In this document: positions 1 to 5,117 of the stretch, piece by piece
Layout of the letters: each line of letters starts with the position of its first letter
Numbering within the stretch: the first letter of the stretch is position 1
DNA from: CAMBDR01 sp046597185
GTDB taxonomy: Bacteria; Pseudomonadota; Gammaproteobacteria; Burkholderiales; Burkholderiaceae_D
DNA length: 8,111 nt
Direction of reading: 5' to 3'
NCBI GenBank assembly: GCA_046597185.1
Contig: JBKJLF010000112.1
Location: 1-8,111, forward strand
Made by a program: the position numbers and the translations under genes
The notes under the pieces: model-generated
The model's database searches: none
What the model was told of the DNA's origin: nothing
The model's input: only the letters and a program-made list of their open reading frames with translations

Positions 1-287
1 TTATGCCAGGCCGGATTGAGGCGGTTAATCACCACATCCACCCCCACATGAATGCCGGTGCGCACGCCATACGCGGCACCAAATTTCGCCATCCAGACAA
101 ACATATAAATACAGGCTTCCTGGGCCCAGCTCAAATTAATTTTGATCAGGGCGTCCTGAACCAGCGGAATCGACCAACCTGACACATAGCGATGCAGCAC
201 TGAAATAAAAATCAGCAGCGTGGCCGCGCCCATCAGCGTGGCAATCAAATACTCTTCCAGATGATCAAGCCATTTCATGGGATTCAT
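1..287 (-). CDS. dctQ: TRAP transporter small permease DctQ (partial, 3' end outside window)
   Basis: Small membrane subunit of a tripartite ATP-independent periplasmic (TRAP) transporter, which works with the large permease DctM to import solutes, typically C4-dicarboxylates or other organic acids, delivered by DctP. Only the first 95 codons are present; the frame is open to the left edge. The N-terminus starts MNPMKWLDHLEEYL and leads into a hydrophobic helix (about residues 14-30). This is followed by SWAQEACIYMFVWMAKFGAAYG, the E-x(n)-W-x-A-x-x-G-A-x-x-G pattern typical of DctQ, and then by RTGIHVGVDV, the family's R-x-G-x-H motif. The start is the ATG 6 nt after the dctP stop, with GGAAAG from the dctP 3' end as a possible ribosome site. 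The close spacing implies one operon, dctP-dctQ-(dctM). The alternative ATG three codons in cannot be excluded. Confidence 0.88.
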   Translation of the reverse strand, partial: MNPMKWLDHLEEYLIATLMGAATLLIFISVLHRYVSGWSIPLVQDALIKINLSWAQEACIYMFVWMAKFGAAYGVRTGIHVGVDVVINRLNPAWH

Positions 288-293
288 GATGGC

Positions 294-1334
294 TCACTTT
301 CCGGCGGCGGCTTTGTTGATGGCGCTAATCAAATCTTTACCGATGCGTCCTTCCATTTCTTTATGGATCGGCAGCAAGGCTTTTTTCCATTCCGCCTGTT
401 CGGCCAGGGTCAAATTATAGATGGTGGTTTTGCTGGATTTTTTGATGGCATCCAGCGCCAAATCGTTATCGCGCTGGGCGATGGCTTTTTCGTAGGTGGT
501 GGCCTCGACCATGGCTTTTTCCAAAATGGCGCGTAAGTCGCCAGGCAAGCCATCCCAGAATTTTTTATTCACGATCACGGCGTAACCGAGGTAGCCATGA
601 TTGGACACCGTGAGGTGGCTTTGCACTTCATGCATTTTTTGCGTATACATATTAGAGGGCGGATTTTCCGTGCCATCCACCACGCCCGTTTGCAAGGCCT
701 GGTAGACTTCGGAAAATGCCATCACTTGCGGATTGGCACCGAGGGCGCGCATTTGGGCGTCCAGCACTTTGGACGATTGGATGCGCAATTTCAGCCCTTT
801 AAAATCTGCCGGATGGTGTAGCGGTTTATTGGCCGACATCGATTTAAAACCGTTATCCCAATACGCCAGCCCGATGATGCCTTTGGATTCCAGTTTTTTC
901 AATAAGTCTTTGCCGATCGGGCCTTCGGTGACGGCATACAAACCGGTTTTATCGGGGAAGATATAAGGCAGGTCGAAGGCTTCAAATTCTTTCACGCCCA
1001 AGGGGCCAAACTTGGCCAGCGAGGGGGCCAGCATTTGAACCGCGCCCAATTGCAGGGCTTCGAGTTCTTCTTTGTCTTTATATAGTTGGCTGTTGGGGTA
1101 GACTTCGACCTTGACCCGGCCTTTACTGGCTTTTTCGGCCAGTTCTTTAAAACGCAATGCGGCCTGGCCTTTGGGGGTATCGACTGCGACCACGTGGCTG
1201 AATTTGATGATGACGGGCGCTTGCGCCAGGGCAGGCGCGGGTGCCAGTGTGCTGGCGGCAACCAATAGCCAAGCCGAGCCAGCCAATACGGTGGAGAGGA
1301 ATTTGGCGCGTGTGAAATGACGGATTTGCTGCAT
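294..1334 (-). CDS. dctP: TRAP transporter substrate-binding protein DctP, complete (346 aa)
   Basis: Periplasmic solute receptor of a TRAP transporter (DctP family), probably for a C4-dicarboxylate or related organic acid; the exact ligand cannot be read from sequence. A Sec signal peptide covers about residues 1-37 (basic start, hydrophobic core, PALA before Q38). The mature protein shows family landmarks: FSHVVAVDTPKGQAA near 45-59, LKLRIQSS (181-188) with R184, the arginine that in the family pairs with the ligand carboxylate, and MAFSEVYQALQTGVVDGTENP (205-225). Length is close to the usual 330-350 aa. I chose the ATG at 1334 because AAGAGG lies 5 nt upstream and the signal peptide begins there. 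The reading frame continues upstream to 1559, but that extension has no signal-like or family-like sequence. It is the first gene of the operon with dctQ. Confidence 0.93.
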   Translation of the reverse strand: MQQIRHFTRAKFLSTVLAGSAWLLVAASTLAPAPALAQAPVIIKFSHVVAVDTPKGQAALRFKELAEKASKGRVKVEVYPNSQLYKDKEELEALQLGAVQMLAPSLAKFGPLGVKEFEAFDLPYIFPDKTGLYAVTEGPIGKDLLKKLESKGIIGLAYWDNGFKSMSANKPLHHPADFKGLKLRIQSSKVLDAQMRALGANPQVMAFSEVYQALQTGVVDGTENPPSNMYTQKMHEVQSHLTVSNHGYLGYAVIVNKKFWDGLPGDLRAILEKAMVEATTYEKAIAQRDNDLALDAIKKSSKTTIYNLTLAEQAEWKKALLPIHKEMEGRIGKDLISAINKAAAGK

Positions 1335-1339
1335 GATGG

Positions 1340-1345
1340 CCTCTT
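1340..1345 (-). promoter_or_regulatory. Ribosome binding site of dctP
   Basis: AAGAGG on the minus strand, 5 nt before the ATG at 1334. It decides the dctP start against the longer open frame that reaches 1559. Confidence 0.7.
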
Positions 1346-1624
1346 GATTAAATGGGTTGGGTGATGGCATCCCGAAGAAATGTTGCTGGATGCGCGATTG
1401 AGAATCACTATAACCCACAACCGTGGCAAACAGGCGTGGATTAATGCAAATGGTACAAGGGTGTGGCGTGCTTGCAATGGTGAAGAGTTGGGATGAAGGA
1501 ATTAGCGTGCAGGTTACTGCGTTGCAAGACGGTGGTCTCATACGCCCACCCAATTCCACAGTAATTTATGTAGTATCATTATCGACGACCGGGTTTAAAG
1601 ATATCCCATTGCTGCTGACTTAAC
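1346..1624. other. Divergent intergenic region between dctP and the ATPase pseudogene
   Basis: About 300 bp without a convincing gene. It must hold the dctP promoter (minus strand) and any promoter of the ATPase/DUF4276 pair (plus strand). On the minus strand TATAGT (1407-1412) is one mismatch from the -10 consensus, but I see no matching -35 at normal spacing. On the plus strand no hexamer pair stands out. TGGGTT (1353-1358) and AACCCA (1412-1417) form a widely spaced inverted pair that may be chance. Short frames here are out-of-frame extensions with no family-like sequence. Confidence 0.4.
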
Positions 1625-1631
1625 AAAAGGA
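1625..1631 (+). promoter_or_regulatory. Ribosome binding site of the ATPase pseudogene
   Basis: AAAAGGA, 7 nt before the ATG at 1639. The translation-initiation signal is intact even though the downstream coding sequence is broken. Confidence 0.6.
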
Positions 1632-1638
1632 TAAATCA

Positions 1639-2530
1639 ATGCATTTCCTGAAATCCCTGCGACTGGATGGATTCCTCTCCTTTCCGCCAGGAAGCGCACC
1701 GATCTTGCTTGCGCCGCTTAATGTCATCATCGGCCCCAATGGATCACGCAAATCGAATTTAATTGAAGCATTAGGTTTGCTGAAAGCAACACCAACCTCT
1801 TTCGCCTCAGCCATTCGCGATGGCGGCGGTGCACGGGAATGGATATGGAAAGGTGCTGGAAGCCAATCCAATTGCGCCATTGAAGCGGTTTTAAGCGCGC
1901 CCCCGTCTTCCCGTGATTTACGCTATCGCCTTAACTTTGCTGCGGCTGGGCAACGCACTGAAGTGCTTGATGAAGTCATTGAAGAGGCTGAAAAGCACAC
2001 CCCAAATGACAATGATGTCGCTTTTTTCTACCGTTTTCAGGGCGGCAACCCAATTATTACGAAACGAGATGCGCCAAACAAGAAAAACAGTCCTATACAT
2101 CTGGAAGGTCAAAGCCTGAAGCCGGATGAATCCATTCTTTCACAACGCAAAGAACCTGACATTTATCCCGAATTATCGTGGGTAGGTGAGCAATTTTCTC
2201 AAATTTATTGCCATCCTTGCGATTTTGCTCTCCCCCAATCCACCGCCATTAATTTGCATTGAAGAACCGGAACTTGGCCTGCACCCCGATGCAATGGCAC
2301 TGTTAGCCAACCTGCTGGTAGCCGCTTCGGCGCGAACCCAGTTGATTGTTACCACCCCTTCCGACGCACTGGTTTCTGCATTAAGCGACGATGCCAATTG
2401 TGTTTTGGTATGCGAATATCGCAAAGGCACCGTACTACGCCGCGTAGAACCAGAAAATTTAACTGATTGGCTTGACAAGTACCGATTGGGGGAAATCTGG
2501 CGCATTGGTGAATTGGGAGGCAATCCATGA
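1639..2530 (+). pseudogene. AAA/ABC-type ATPase (COG4637-like, AAA_21), internal deletion and frameshift
   Basis: Remains of an ATPase of the SMC/RecF-like AAA_21 group, the usual partner of DUF4276 proteins. The 5' part (1639 to about 2204) encodes the N-terminal lobe with a Walker A region (residues 32-39) and ends in the family stretch YPELSWVGEQFSQ. The 3' part is read in the +1 frame (from about 2200 to 2530). It carries a conserved segment (FIAILAILL), the Walker B ICIEEPELGLHPD, and the C-terminal DKYRLGEIW...GELGGN. Between GEQFSQ and FIAIL the family normally has roughly 80-100 more residues, including the LSDGT signature; these are missing and the frame is broken. Walker A reads GPNGSRKS instead of GxxGxGKS, and the H-loop reads TTPSD instead of TTHSD. 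A GTG at 2186 could start a 114-aa C-terminal product, without a nucleotide-binding Walker A. Loss of ATPase function is very likely; translation of the tail may still help couple the next gene. Confidence 0.88.
2515..2520 (+). promoter_or_regulatory. Strong Shine-Dalgarno of the DUF4276 gene inside the ATPase 3' end
   Basis: GGGAGG, 6 nt before the ATG at 2527, embedded in the last codons of the ATPase frame. With a site this strong, the DUF4276 gene could be translated without coupling to the broken upstream frame. Confidence 0.7.
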
Positions 2531-3186
2531 GTGAGATTGCGTTTTATGTCGAAGGTGGAGGCGACACTGCACAACAAAGGGCTGAATTACGCCAGGGCTT
2601 TGACAGCTTACTCAGCAAATTGAAACGCAAGGCCCAAGAAAAAGGTATTGGCTGGAAATTGGTTTGCTGTGGCGGGCGCGAAGCAACTTACAGAAGTTTC
2701 AACAACGCATTAAAAAGCAATCCTGGGGCTATTAATGTATTGTTGGTGGATTCCGAAGGCCCCATTACCGCCTTGACAGGCAAAGAAGCAAATGACGCAG
2801 CAGCAACCATACAACATTTGGTTCTGCGCGACAAATGGGATTTATCGGCGACGCGACCTGATCGGGTGCATCTTATGGTGCAGTGTATGCAAGCCTGGAT
2901 TATCGCCGATCCGGCTGCGTTAGCCACTTTTTACGGGCAACATTTCCAAACCAATCAACTGCCTGTCAATCTCAATCTTGAGAATGAACCGAAAACCGAT
3001 TTGGCAGCCAAATTGGAACGTGCTACCAGTGACCAAGGGCAACGTAAAATTCCCAAAGGCCGCTATGGCAAAATCAAACATGGCAGTCAACTGCTCAAAT
3101 TGATCGACCCGGCAAGCGTAAGCACACGTTGCCCCCGGTTCGCACTATTGACCAAGTGGCTCGAAAATACGATCAACAGCGCCTGA
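2527..3186 (+). CDS. DUF4276 family protein, intact (219 aa)
   Basis: Complete protein recognised as DUF4276, a family of unknown biochemical function usually found next to AAA_21 ATPases. Visible motifs: FYVEGGGD (6-13), CGGR (48-51), INVLLVDSEGP (69-79), HLMVQCMQAWIIAD (115-128), and a basic PKGRYGKIKHG segment (176-186) that fits the family's C-terminal PKGxYxK-H element. The early glutamate (E9) on a strand end and the later DSE (75-77) resemble the E...DxD layout of Toprim nucleases; this is inference, not established. The start ATG overlaps the upstream TGA (ATGA, 2527-2530), the classic arrangement of a coupled pair. Every landmark I recognise is intact although the partner is a pseudogene, so the gene either is kept for another reason or lost its partner recently. 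A role as effector of a defence-like ATPase/nuclease pair is plausible but unproven. Confidence 0.85.
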   Translation: MSEIAFYVEGGGDTAQQRAELRQGFDSLLSKLKRKAQEKGIGWKLVCCGGREATYRSFNNALKSNPGAINVLLVDSEGPITALTGKEANDAAATIQHLVLRDKWDLSATRPDRVHLMVQCMQAWIIADPAALATFYGQHFQTNQLPVNLNLENEPKTDLAAKLERATSDQGQRKIPKGRYGKIKHGSQLLKLIDPASVSTRCPRFALLTKWLENTINSA

Positions 3187-3412
3187 CATTGCCCATTGGT
3201 GCAAAGGGCAACCCACCAGTGTCGCCCACAGGTTTAGCTTGGTCATTACCTTATAAACCCGAAATCGCCACCAGACTCAAGCCGCTGGCTTGGGCGATTT
3301 GCCGTGCTTGTCGGGTTTTCCGAACTTGTGCTCAAGAGGGAGCATCATTTCCGGCACTTTGTACAGATATTGGCCAGCGAAAGAACGGGACAGCCATGAT
3401 ACAACTGATTCA
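3187..3412. other. Structured gene-free region downstream of the DUF4276 gene
   Basis: First part of the 340-bp gap before the antitoxin gene. It contains a small inverted repeat immediately after the stop codon (TTGCCC 3189-3194 with GGGCAA 3206-3211, 11-nt loop, no T-tract) and the nested inverted repeat at 3255-3318. I see no supported gene. A frame running from inside the DUF4276 gene to 3509 has no family-like sequence and no plausible start. Confidence 0.5.
3255..3318. repeat. Nested inverted repeat / potential structured RNA or terminator
   Basis: Three perfectly complementary arm pairs nest around one centre: AAACCCG (3255-3261) with CGGGTTT (3312-3318), AAATCGCC (3262-3269) with GGCGATTT (3293-3300), and CAAGCC (3278-3283) with GGCTTG (3287-3292) around a GCT loop. 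In total 21 base pairs could form, with an 8-nt bulge on the 5' side and an 11-nt bulge on the 3' side. No T-run follows, so this is not a classical intrinsic terminator. It could be an RNA element, a degenerate repeat (REP/MITE type) or a 3'-end stabiliser for the DUF4276 message. Confidence 0.55.
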
Positions 3413-3484
3413 TTTGGATTATTCCGTATTTGCTGGTTATTTTGGTTTTTTCGATTATTTCGATTATTTCGACTATTTCGATTA
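3413..3484 (+). repeat. 9-bp tandem array, consensus TTTCGATTA, 8 units in phase
   Basis: Eight consecutive 9-bp units. The last four (3449-3457, 3458-3466, 3467-3475, 3476-3484) are TTTCGATTA, identical except for one T-to-C in the third. The first (3413-3421, TTTGGATTA) differs by one base, and the three units between (3422-3448) are degenerate but stay in phase. The array runs directly into TATAAT (3483-3488) upstream of the HTH antitoxin gene. It may be a slippage-prone repeat or an operator array for the antitoxin. Confidence 0.75.
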
Positions 3485-3488
3485 TAAT
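3460..3488 (+). promoter_or_regulatory. Candidate sigma-70 promoter of the HTH antitoxin gene, built into the 9-bp repeats
   Basis: A perfect -10 hexamer TATAAT (3483-3488) lies 17 bp after TCGATT (3460-3465), a 3/6 match to the -35 box supplied by the repeat units. Predicted transcription would start near 3495, leaving a leader of about 30 nt before the ATG at 3527. No good Shine-Dalgarno is visible before that ATG. Confidence 0.5.
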
Positions 3489-3526
3489 GACCAGATTCAG
3501 GACCTTTAGCGCTTTAGAATCTCGCC

Positions 3527-3985
3527 ATGACCGAAACCATCCTCAATAACCTGCCGACAGCACAAGACATCGTCCTCGCCCGCGAATCAGGCCGCGTTTT
3601 GTCCACCATGTTACTGACTCGTGCAGATACGCAGCAAATAGACTTTCACGACGATCAAGGCAGCGTGCGCCCGGTGCGCATACCCACTTCCGCATTGCGC
3701 TTGCTGCTTGAAGTACTGACCGAAATTGGCCAGGGCAATGCGGTATCGATCAGCCCGATTCACGCCGAACTGACCACACAAGAAGCCGCCGACGTGCTCA
3801 ACGTCTCGCGGCCATTTCTTGTGCAATTACTGGAAAAGGGCGACATTCCATTTCACAAAACGGGCACCCATCGCCGCGTGCGCTATCAGGATGTGATGGA
3901 TTACAAAAATAGCATTGATGACGAACGGCGCAAAGCGTTGGCGGAATTGGCGGCGCAGGCGCAGGAATTGGATATGGGATATTGA
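3527..3985 (+). CDS. Excisionase-type HTH antitoxin (partner of a PIN-domain toxin), intact (152 aa)
   Basis: DNA-binding protein of the type that serves as antitoxin to PIN-domain (VapC-like) toxins. The C-terminal half carries an excisionase/MerR-like helix-turn-helix: LTTQEAADVLNVSRPFLVQLL (82-102), then the wing EKGDIPFHKTGTHRRVRYQDVMDY (103-126). An acidic, alanine-rich helix follows (131-149), the part likely to bind the toxin. The N-terminal region has a variable start and a segment near 45-66 ending in ALRLLLEVL. Length is normal for the family. Such genes normally sit directly upstream of a PIN toxin gene; here only a stub remains, starting 4 nt after the stop. Autoregulation by DNA binding would be expected, and the 9-bp array just upstream is an obvious candidate operator (inference). 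There is no strong ribosome site, so the start rests on family-like length. Confidence 0.82.
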   Translation: MTETILNNLPTAQDIVLARESGRVLSTMLLTRADTQQIDFHDDQGSVRPVRIPTSALRLLLEVLTEIGQGNAVSISPIHAELTTQEAADVLNVSRPFLVQLLEKGDIPFHKTGTHRRVRYQDVMDYKNSIDDERRKALAELAAQAQELDMGY

Positions 3986-3989
3986 CGGC

Positions 3990-4061
3990 ATGGGTTCGCA
4001 TTTTACTGCCGTCTATGACGCCTGTGACATAAGCCATTTCAAACTGACTCATTTCCACTGA
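3990..4061 (+). pseudogene. Remnant of PIN-domain toxin gene (first ~12 codons)
   Basis: Starts 4 nt after the antitoxin stop, where the toxin gene is expected. It reads MGSHFTAVYDAC, matching the N-terminus of the PIN toxins paired with this antitoxin type (F-T-A-x-Y-D-A-C-V-L-Y-P, where the aspartate is the first catalytic acid). After the cysteine at about 4025 the sequence departs from the family (DISHFKLTHFH) and stops at 4059-4061. More than 90 percent of a normal ~180-aa toxin, including the other acidic residues, is gone. The product cannot be an active nuclease. The break point is about 4026; the following bases come from something I do not recognise. Confidence 0.65.
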
Positions 4062-4169
4062 TTTTAATTCCATATCTCACTCAAAATAAGCACCTAAAAG
4101 TCGAATAGCATTTCTCTGCCTCCCAACAAACGCAAGAGCACGCTGCCCAGCAGTGGTTACTGATAAACC

Positions 4170-4376
4170 TTAGCTTCCTGCTGCGATCTGCGCCACCTCT
4201 GCCTCCACCTTGCCCACATGCGGGAGCACATCGCGCTCGGTCATGCGCAAGAAATCATCCAGCCATTTGACCCAATCGGCCATCGTCATCGCCTTGCGCG
4301 CCTGCGCCTGCAACTCGGCAATTTCAATGTAAAAATTGACGATGCGGTTCCGCGTCGCCATTTTTTCTTCATTCAC
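4170..4376 (-). pseudogene. RhuM-family virulence protein, C-terminal fragment
   Basis: A 68-codon frame whose sequence matches the C-terminal third of RhuM-type proteins (usually about 330 aa, function unknown, often in islands and near restriction or toxin loci). Recognisable stretches: NEEKMATRNRIVNFYIEIAE, then MTMADWVKWLDDFLRMTERDVL, and GKVEAEVAQ. The family normally has LNEEE...LNRIV at this point, so homology begins right at the GTG at 4374-4376. The codon before it is TAG, and the N-terminal DNA-binding part is absent. The C-terminal tail after AEVAQ is also cut short. I regard it as a truncated relic rather than a functional gene starting at GTG. It lies on the minus strand, about 20 nt downstream of the stop of the 4396-4776 gene. 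Confidence 0.65.
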
Positions 4377-4395
4377 CTAGAGCAAGCTTTTGCGC

Positions 4396-4776
4396 TTAAT
4401 CCCACCAATTAAATAGCCCCTCGCCCATGGTGCCCGGCTTCCAATATTGTATGTCGGCTTCACTATGCCCAGCCTGCATCGTATAAGGGCTTTTCAGGAA
4501 AACCGGCGAAAGCACTTTTATGCCAAACCAATCCACCAGCGCATCTGAAAGCATTGTTTGTTCGACAAATCCCAAAGAACAATCAAAAGGATCAAATGTT
4601 TTGGACAGCGCCCAGTCATGACGATTTGAGCACAACAGAAATATCACCGCCCCCTGAAACCAGATTTCAGCAGCAAAAAAATTGGGCGTCACCGAAGGCC
4701 CATGCAGCTTGATAACACGCCCCCCAATGTGGTGCGTGGCGGCAAAGACTATCTTCTTAAATTCCTCAAGTCCCAT
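4396..4776 (-). CDS. Small protein of unknown function (126 aa), immunity-like
   Basis: I do not recognise a named family. The protein starts MGLEEFKKIVFAATHHIGG, has a hydrophobic beta-like segment (FFAAEIWFQGAVIFLLCS, about 33-50), and ends DIQYWKPGTMGEGLFNWWD. The closing pattern Y-W-K-P-x-T-x-G-E-x-x-F-N-x-W-D is the kind seen at the C-terminus of small orphan proteins that resemble immunity proteins of polymorphic toxin systems; that is recollection, not a test. The frame is open up to an ATG at 4899, but the stretch between is better explained by the 3' end of another gene in a different frame (4802-4945), so I prefer the ATG at 4776, 25 nt after that gene's stop. No strong ribosome site is visible. 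No signal peptide or membrane helix is evident. Surrounded by gene relics. Confidence 0.55.
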   Translation of the reverse strand: MGLEEFKKIVFAATHHIGGRVIKLHGPSVTPNFFAAEIWFQGAVIFLLCSNRHDWALSKTFDPFDCSLGFVEQTMLSDALVDWFGIKVLSPVFLKSPYTMQAGHSEADIQYWKPGTMGEGLFNWWD

Positions 4777-4801
4777 ATTTGACCCAAAACATTTGCCAGC
4801 C

Positions 4802-4945
4802 CTAAACCTGATCCAACAAGTGGCGGGACGGTGCATATGCAACTTTCCAGCCAGCGAAGCAGCCGAGAACGCCGCAATTTGCGCAACGATAGCCAACATA
4901 AAGCCATTTCACCTCAGCATCTTCAGGATACAAGGAAAAACCCAC
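4802..4945 (-). pseudogene. 3' remnant of a Cys-rich small gene (CxxC-x4-C), too short for standard calling
   Basis: Minus-strand frame encoding 47 residues, with SLYPEDAEVKWLYVGYRC followed by ANCGVLGC and then DWK-like GWKVAYAPSRHLLDQV. The pattern R-C-x-x-C-G-x-x-G and x-W-K-x-x-Y-x-P-x-x-x-L-L looks like the conserved C-terminal half of a family of small bacterial proteins with a metal-binding-like cysteine cluster; I cannot name the family. A stop lies just upstream in frame (TGA). A GTG at 4943-4945 with AAGGTG at 4950-4955 could start it, but more likely the N-terminal part was lost when the TfoX-like gene fused here. Its stop is 25 nt before the ATG at 4776, as in a small operon. Confidence 0.5.
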
Positions 4946-5097
4946 TCGTCACCTTTGAAGTAAAGGCAATCGTCAACGATGATTGCGCAAAACAATTCGT
5001 TGATATATAGCCCCACACCACCAAACATACGCTTACTGCGTACCTGCCCCATGGGTAGCAAAACCTCGGTCAAATAATCGATAAAATCGCATGCCAT
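4909..5097 (-). pseudogene. TfoX N-terminal domain protein, truncated (62 aa)
   Basis: N-terminal part of a TfoX_N domain protein, a small domain related to the competence regulator TfoX/Sxy but usually of unknown role when alone. Clear motifs: MACDFIDYLTEVLLPMGQV, RSKRMFGGVGLYINELFCAII (20-40) and DDCLYFKGDE (42-51). A typical domain continues for another 35-50 residues with a SYYE-type motif. Here the match ends at the E of GDE and is replaced by WVFPCILKMLR and a stop, so the last third of the domain is missing. The replaced segment overlaps the Cys-rich remnant read in another frame, which marks a fusion junction near 4945. It begins 20 nt after the stop of the GloC gene and may be read through from it. 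Functional folding is doubtful. Confidence 0.72.
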
Positions 5098-5117
5098 AAT
5101 GATGCCAAATCAGTCTA

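Noticed and set aside
1335..1559. N-terminal extension of DctP in the same open frame
   Set aside because: The residues show no signal peptide or family similarity, whereas the ATG at 1334 has a good ribosome site and begins a typical signal peptide.
3189..3211. Intrinsic terminator directly after the DUF4276 gene
   Set aside because: The TTGCCC/GGGCAA stem is only 6 bp with an 11-nt loop and no T-tract, so it is not called as a terminator.
3187..3412. Retron non-coding RNA near a Toprim-like protein
   Set aside because: The nested hairpin prompted the idea, but no reverse transcriptase is encoded anywhere in the window.
3413..3484. CRISPR array
   Set aside because: The units are 9 bp and contiguous with no spacers, and no cas gene is present.
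3129..3509. A plus-strand frame of 126 codons ending in FDYFDYFDYFDY
   Set aside because: It starts inside the DUF4276 gene in another frame and has no family-like sequence; the FDY repeat is just translation of the 9-bp array. A shorter 37-codon frame from the ATG at 3397 has only a poor ribosome site and one synonymous change in its favour.
3798..4073. Minus-strand frame of 91 codons antisense to the antitoxin
   Set aside because: Most of it is the shadow of the antitoxin HTH region. Only its first ~16 codons lie outside, and these are noted as a possible separate gene start.
4777..4899. Longer N-terminus for the 126-aa gene (ATG at 4899)
   Set aside because: The stretch is better explained as another gene's 3' end in a different frame, with a conserved-looking C-x2-C pattern and its own stop at 4802.
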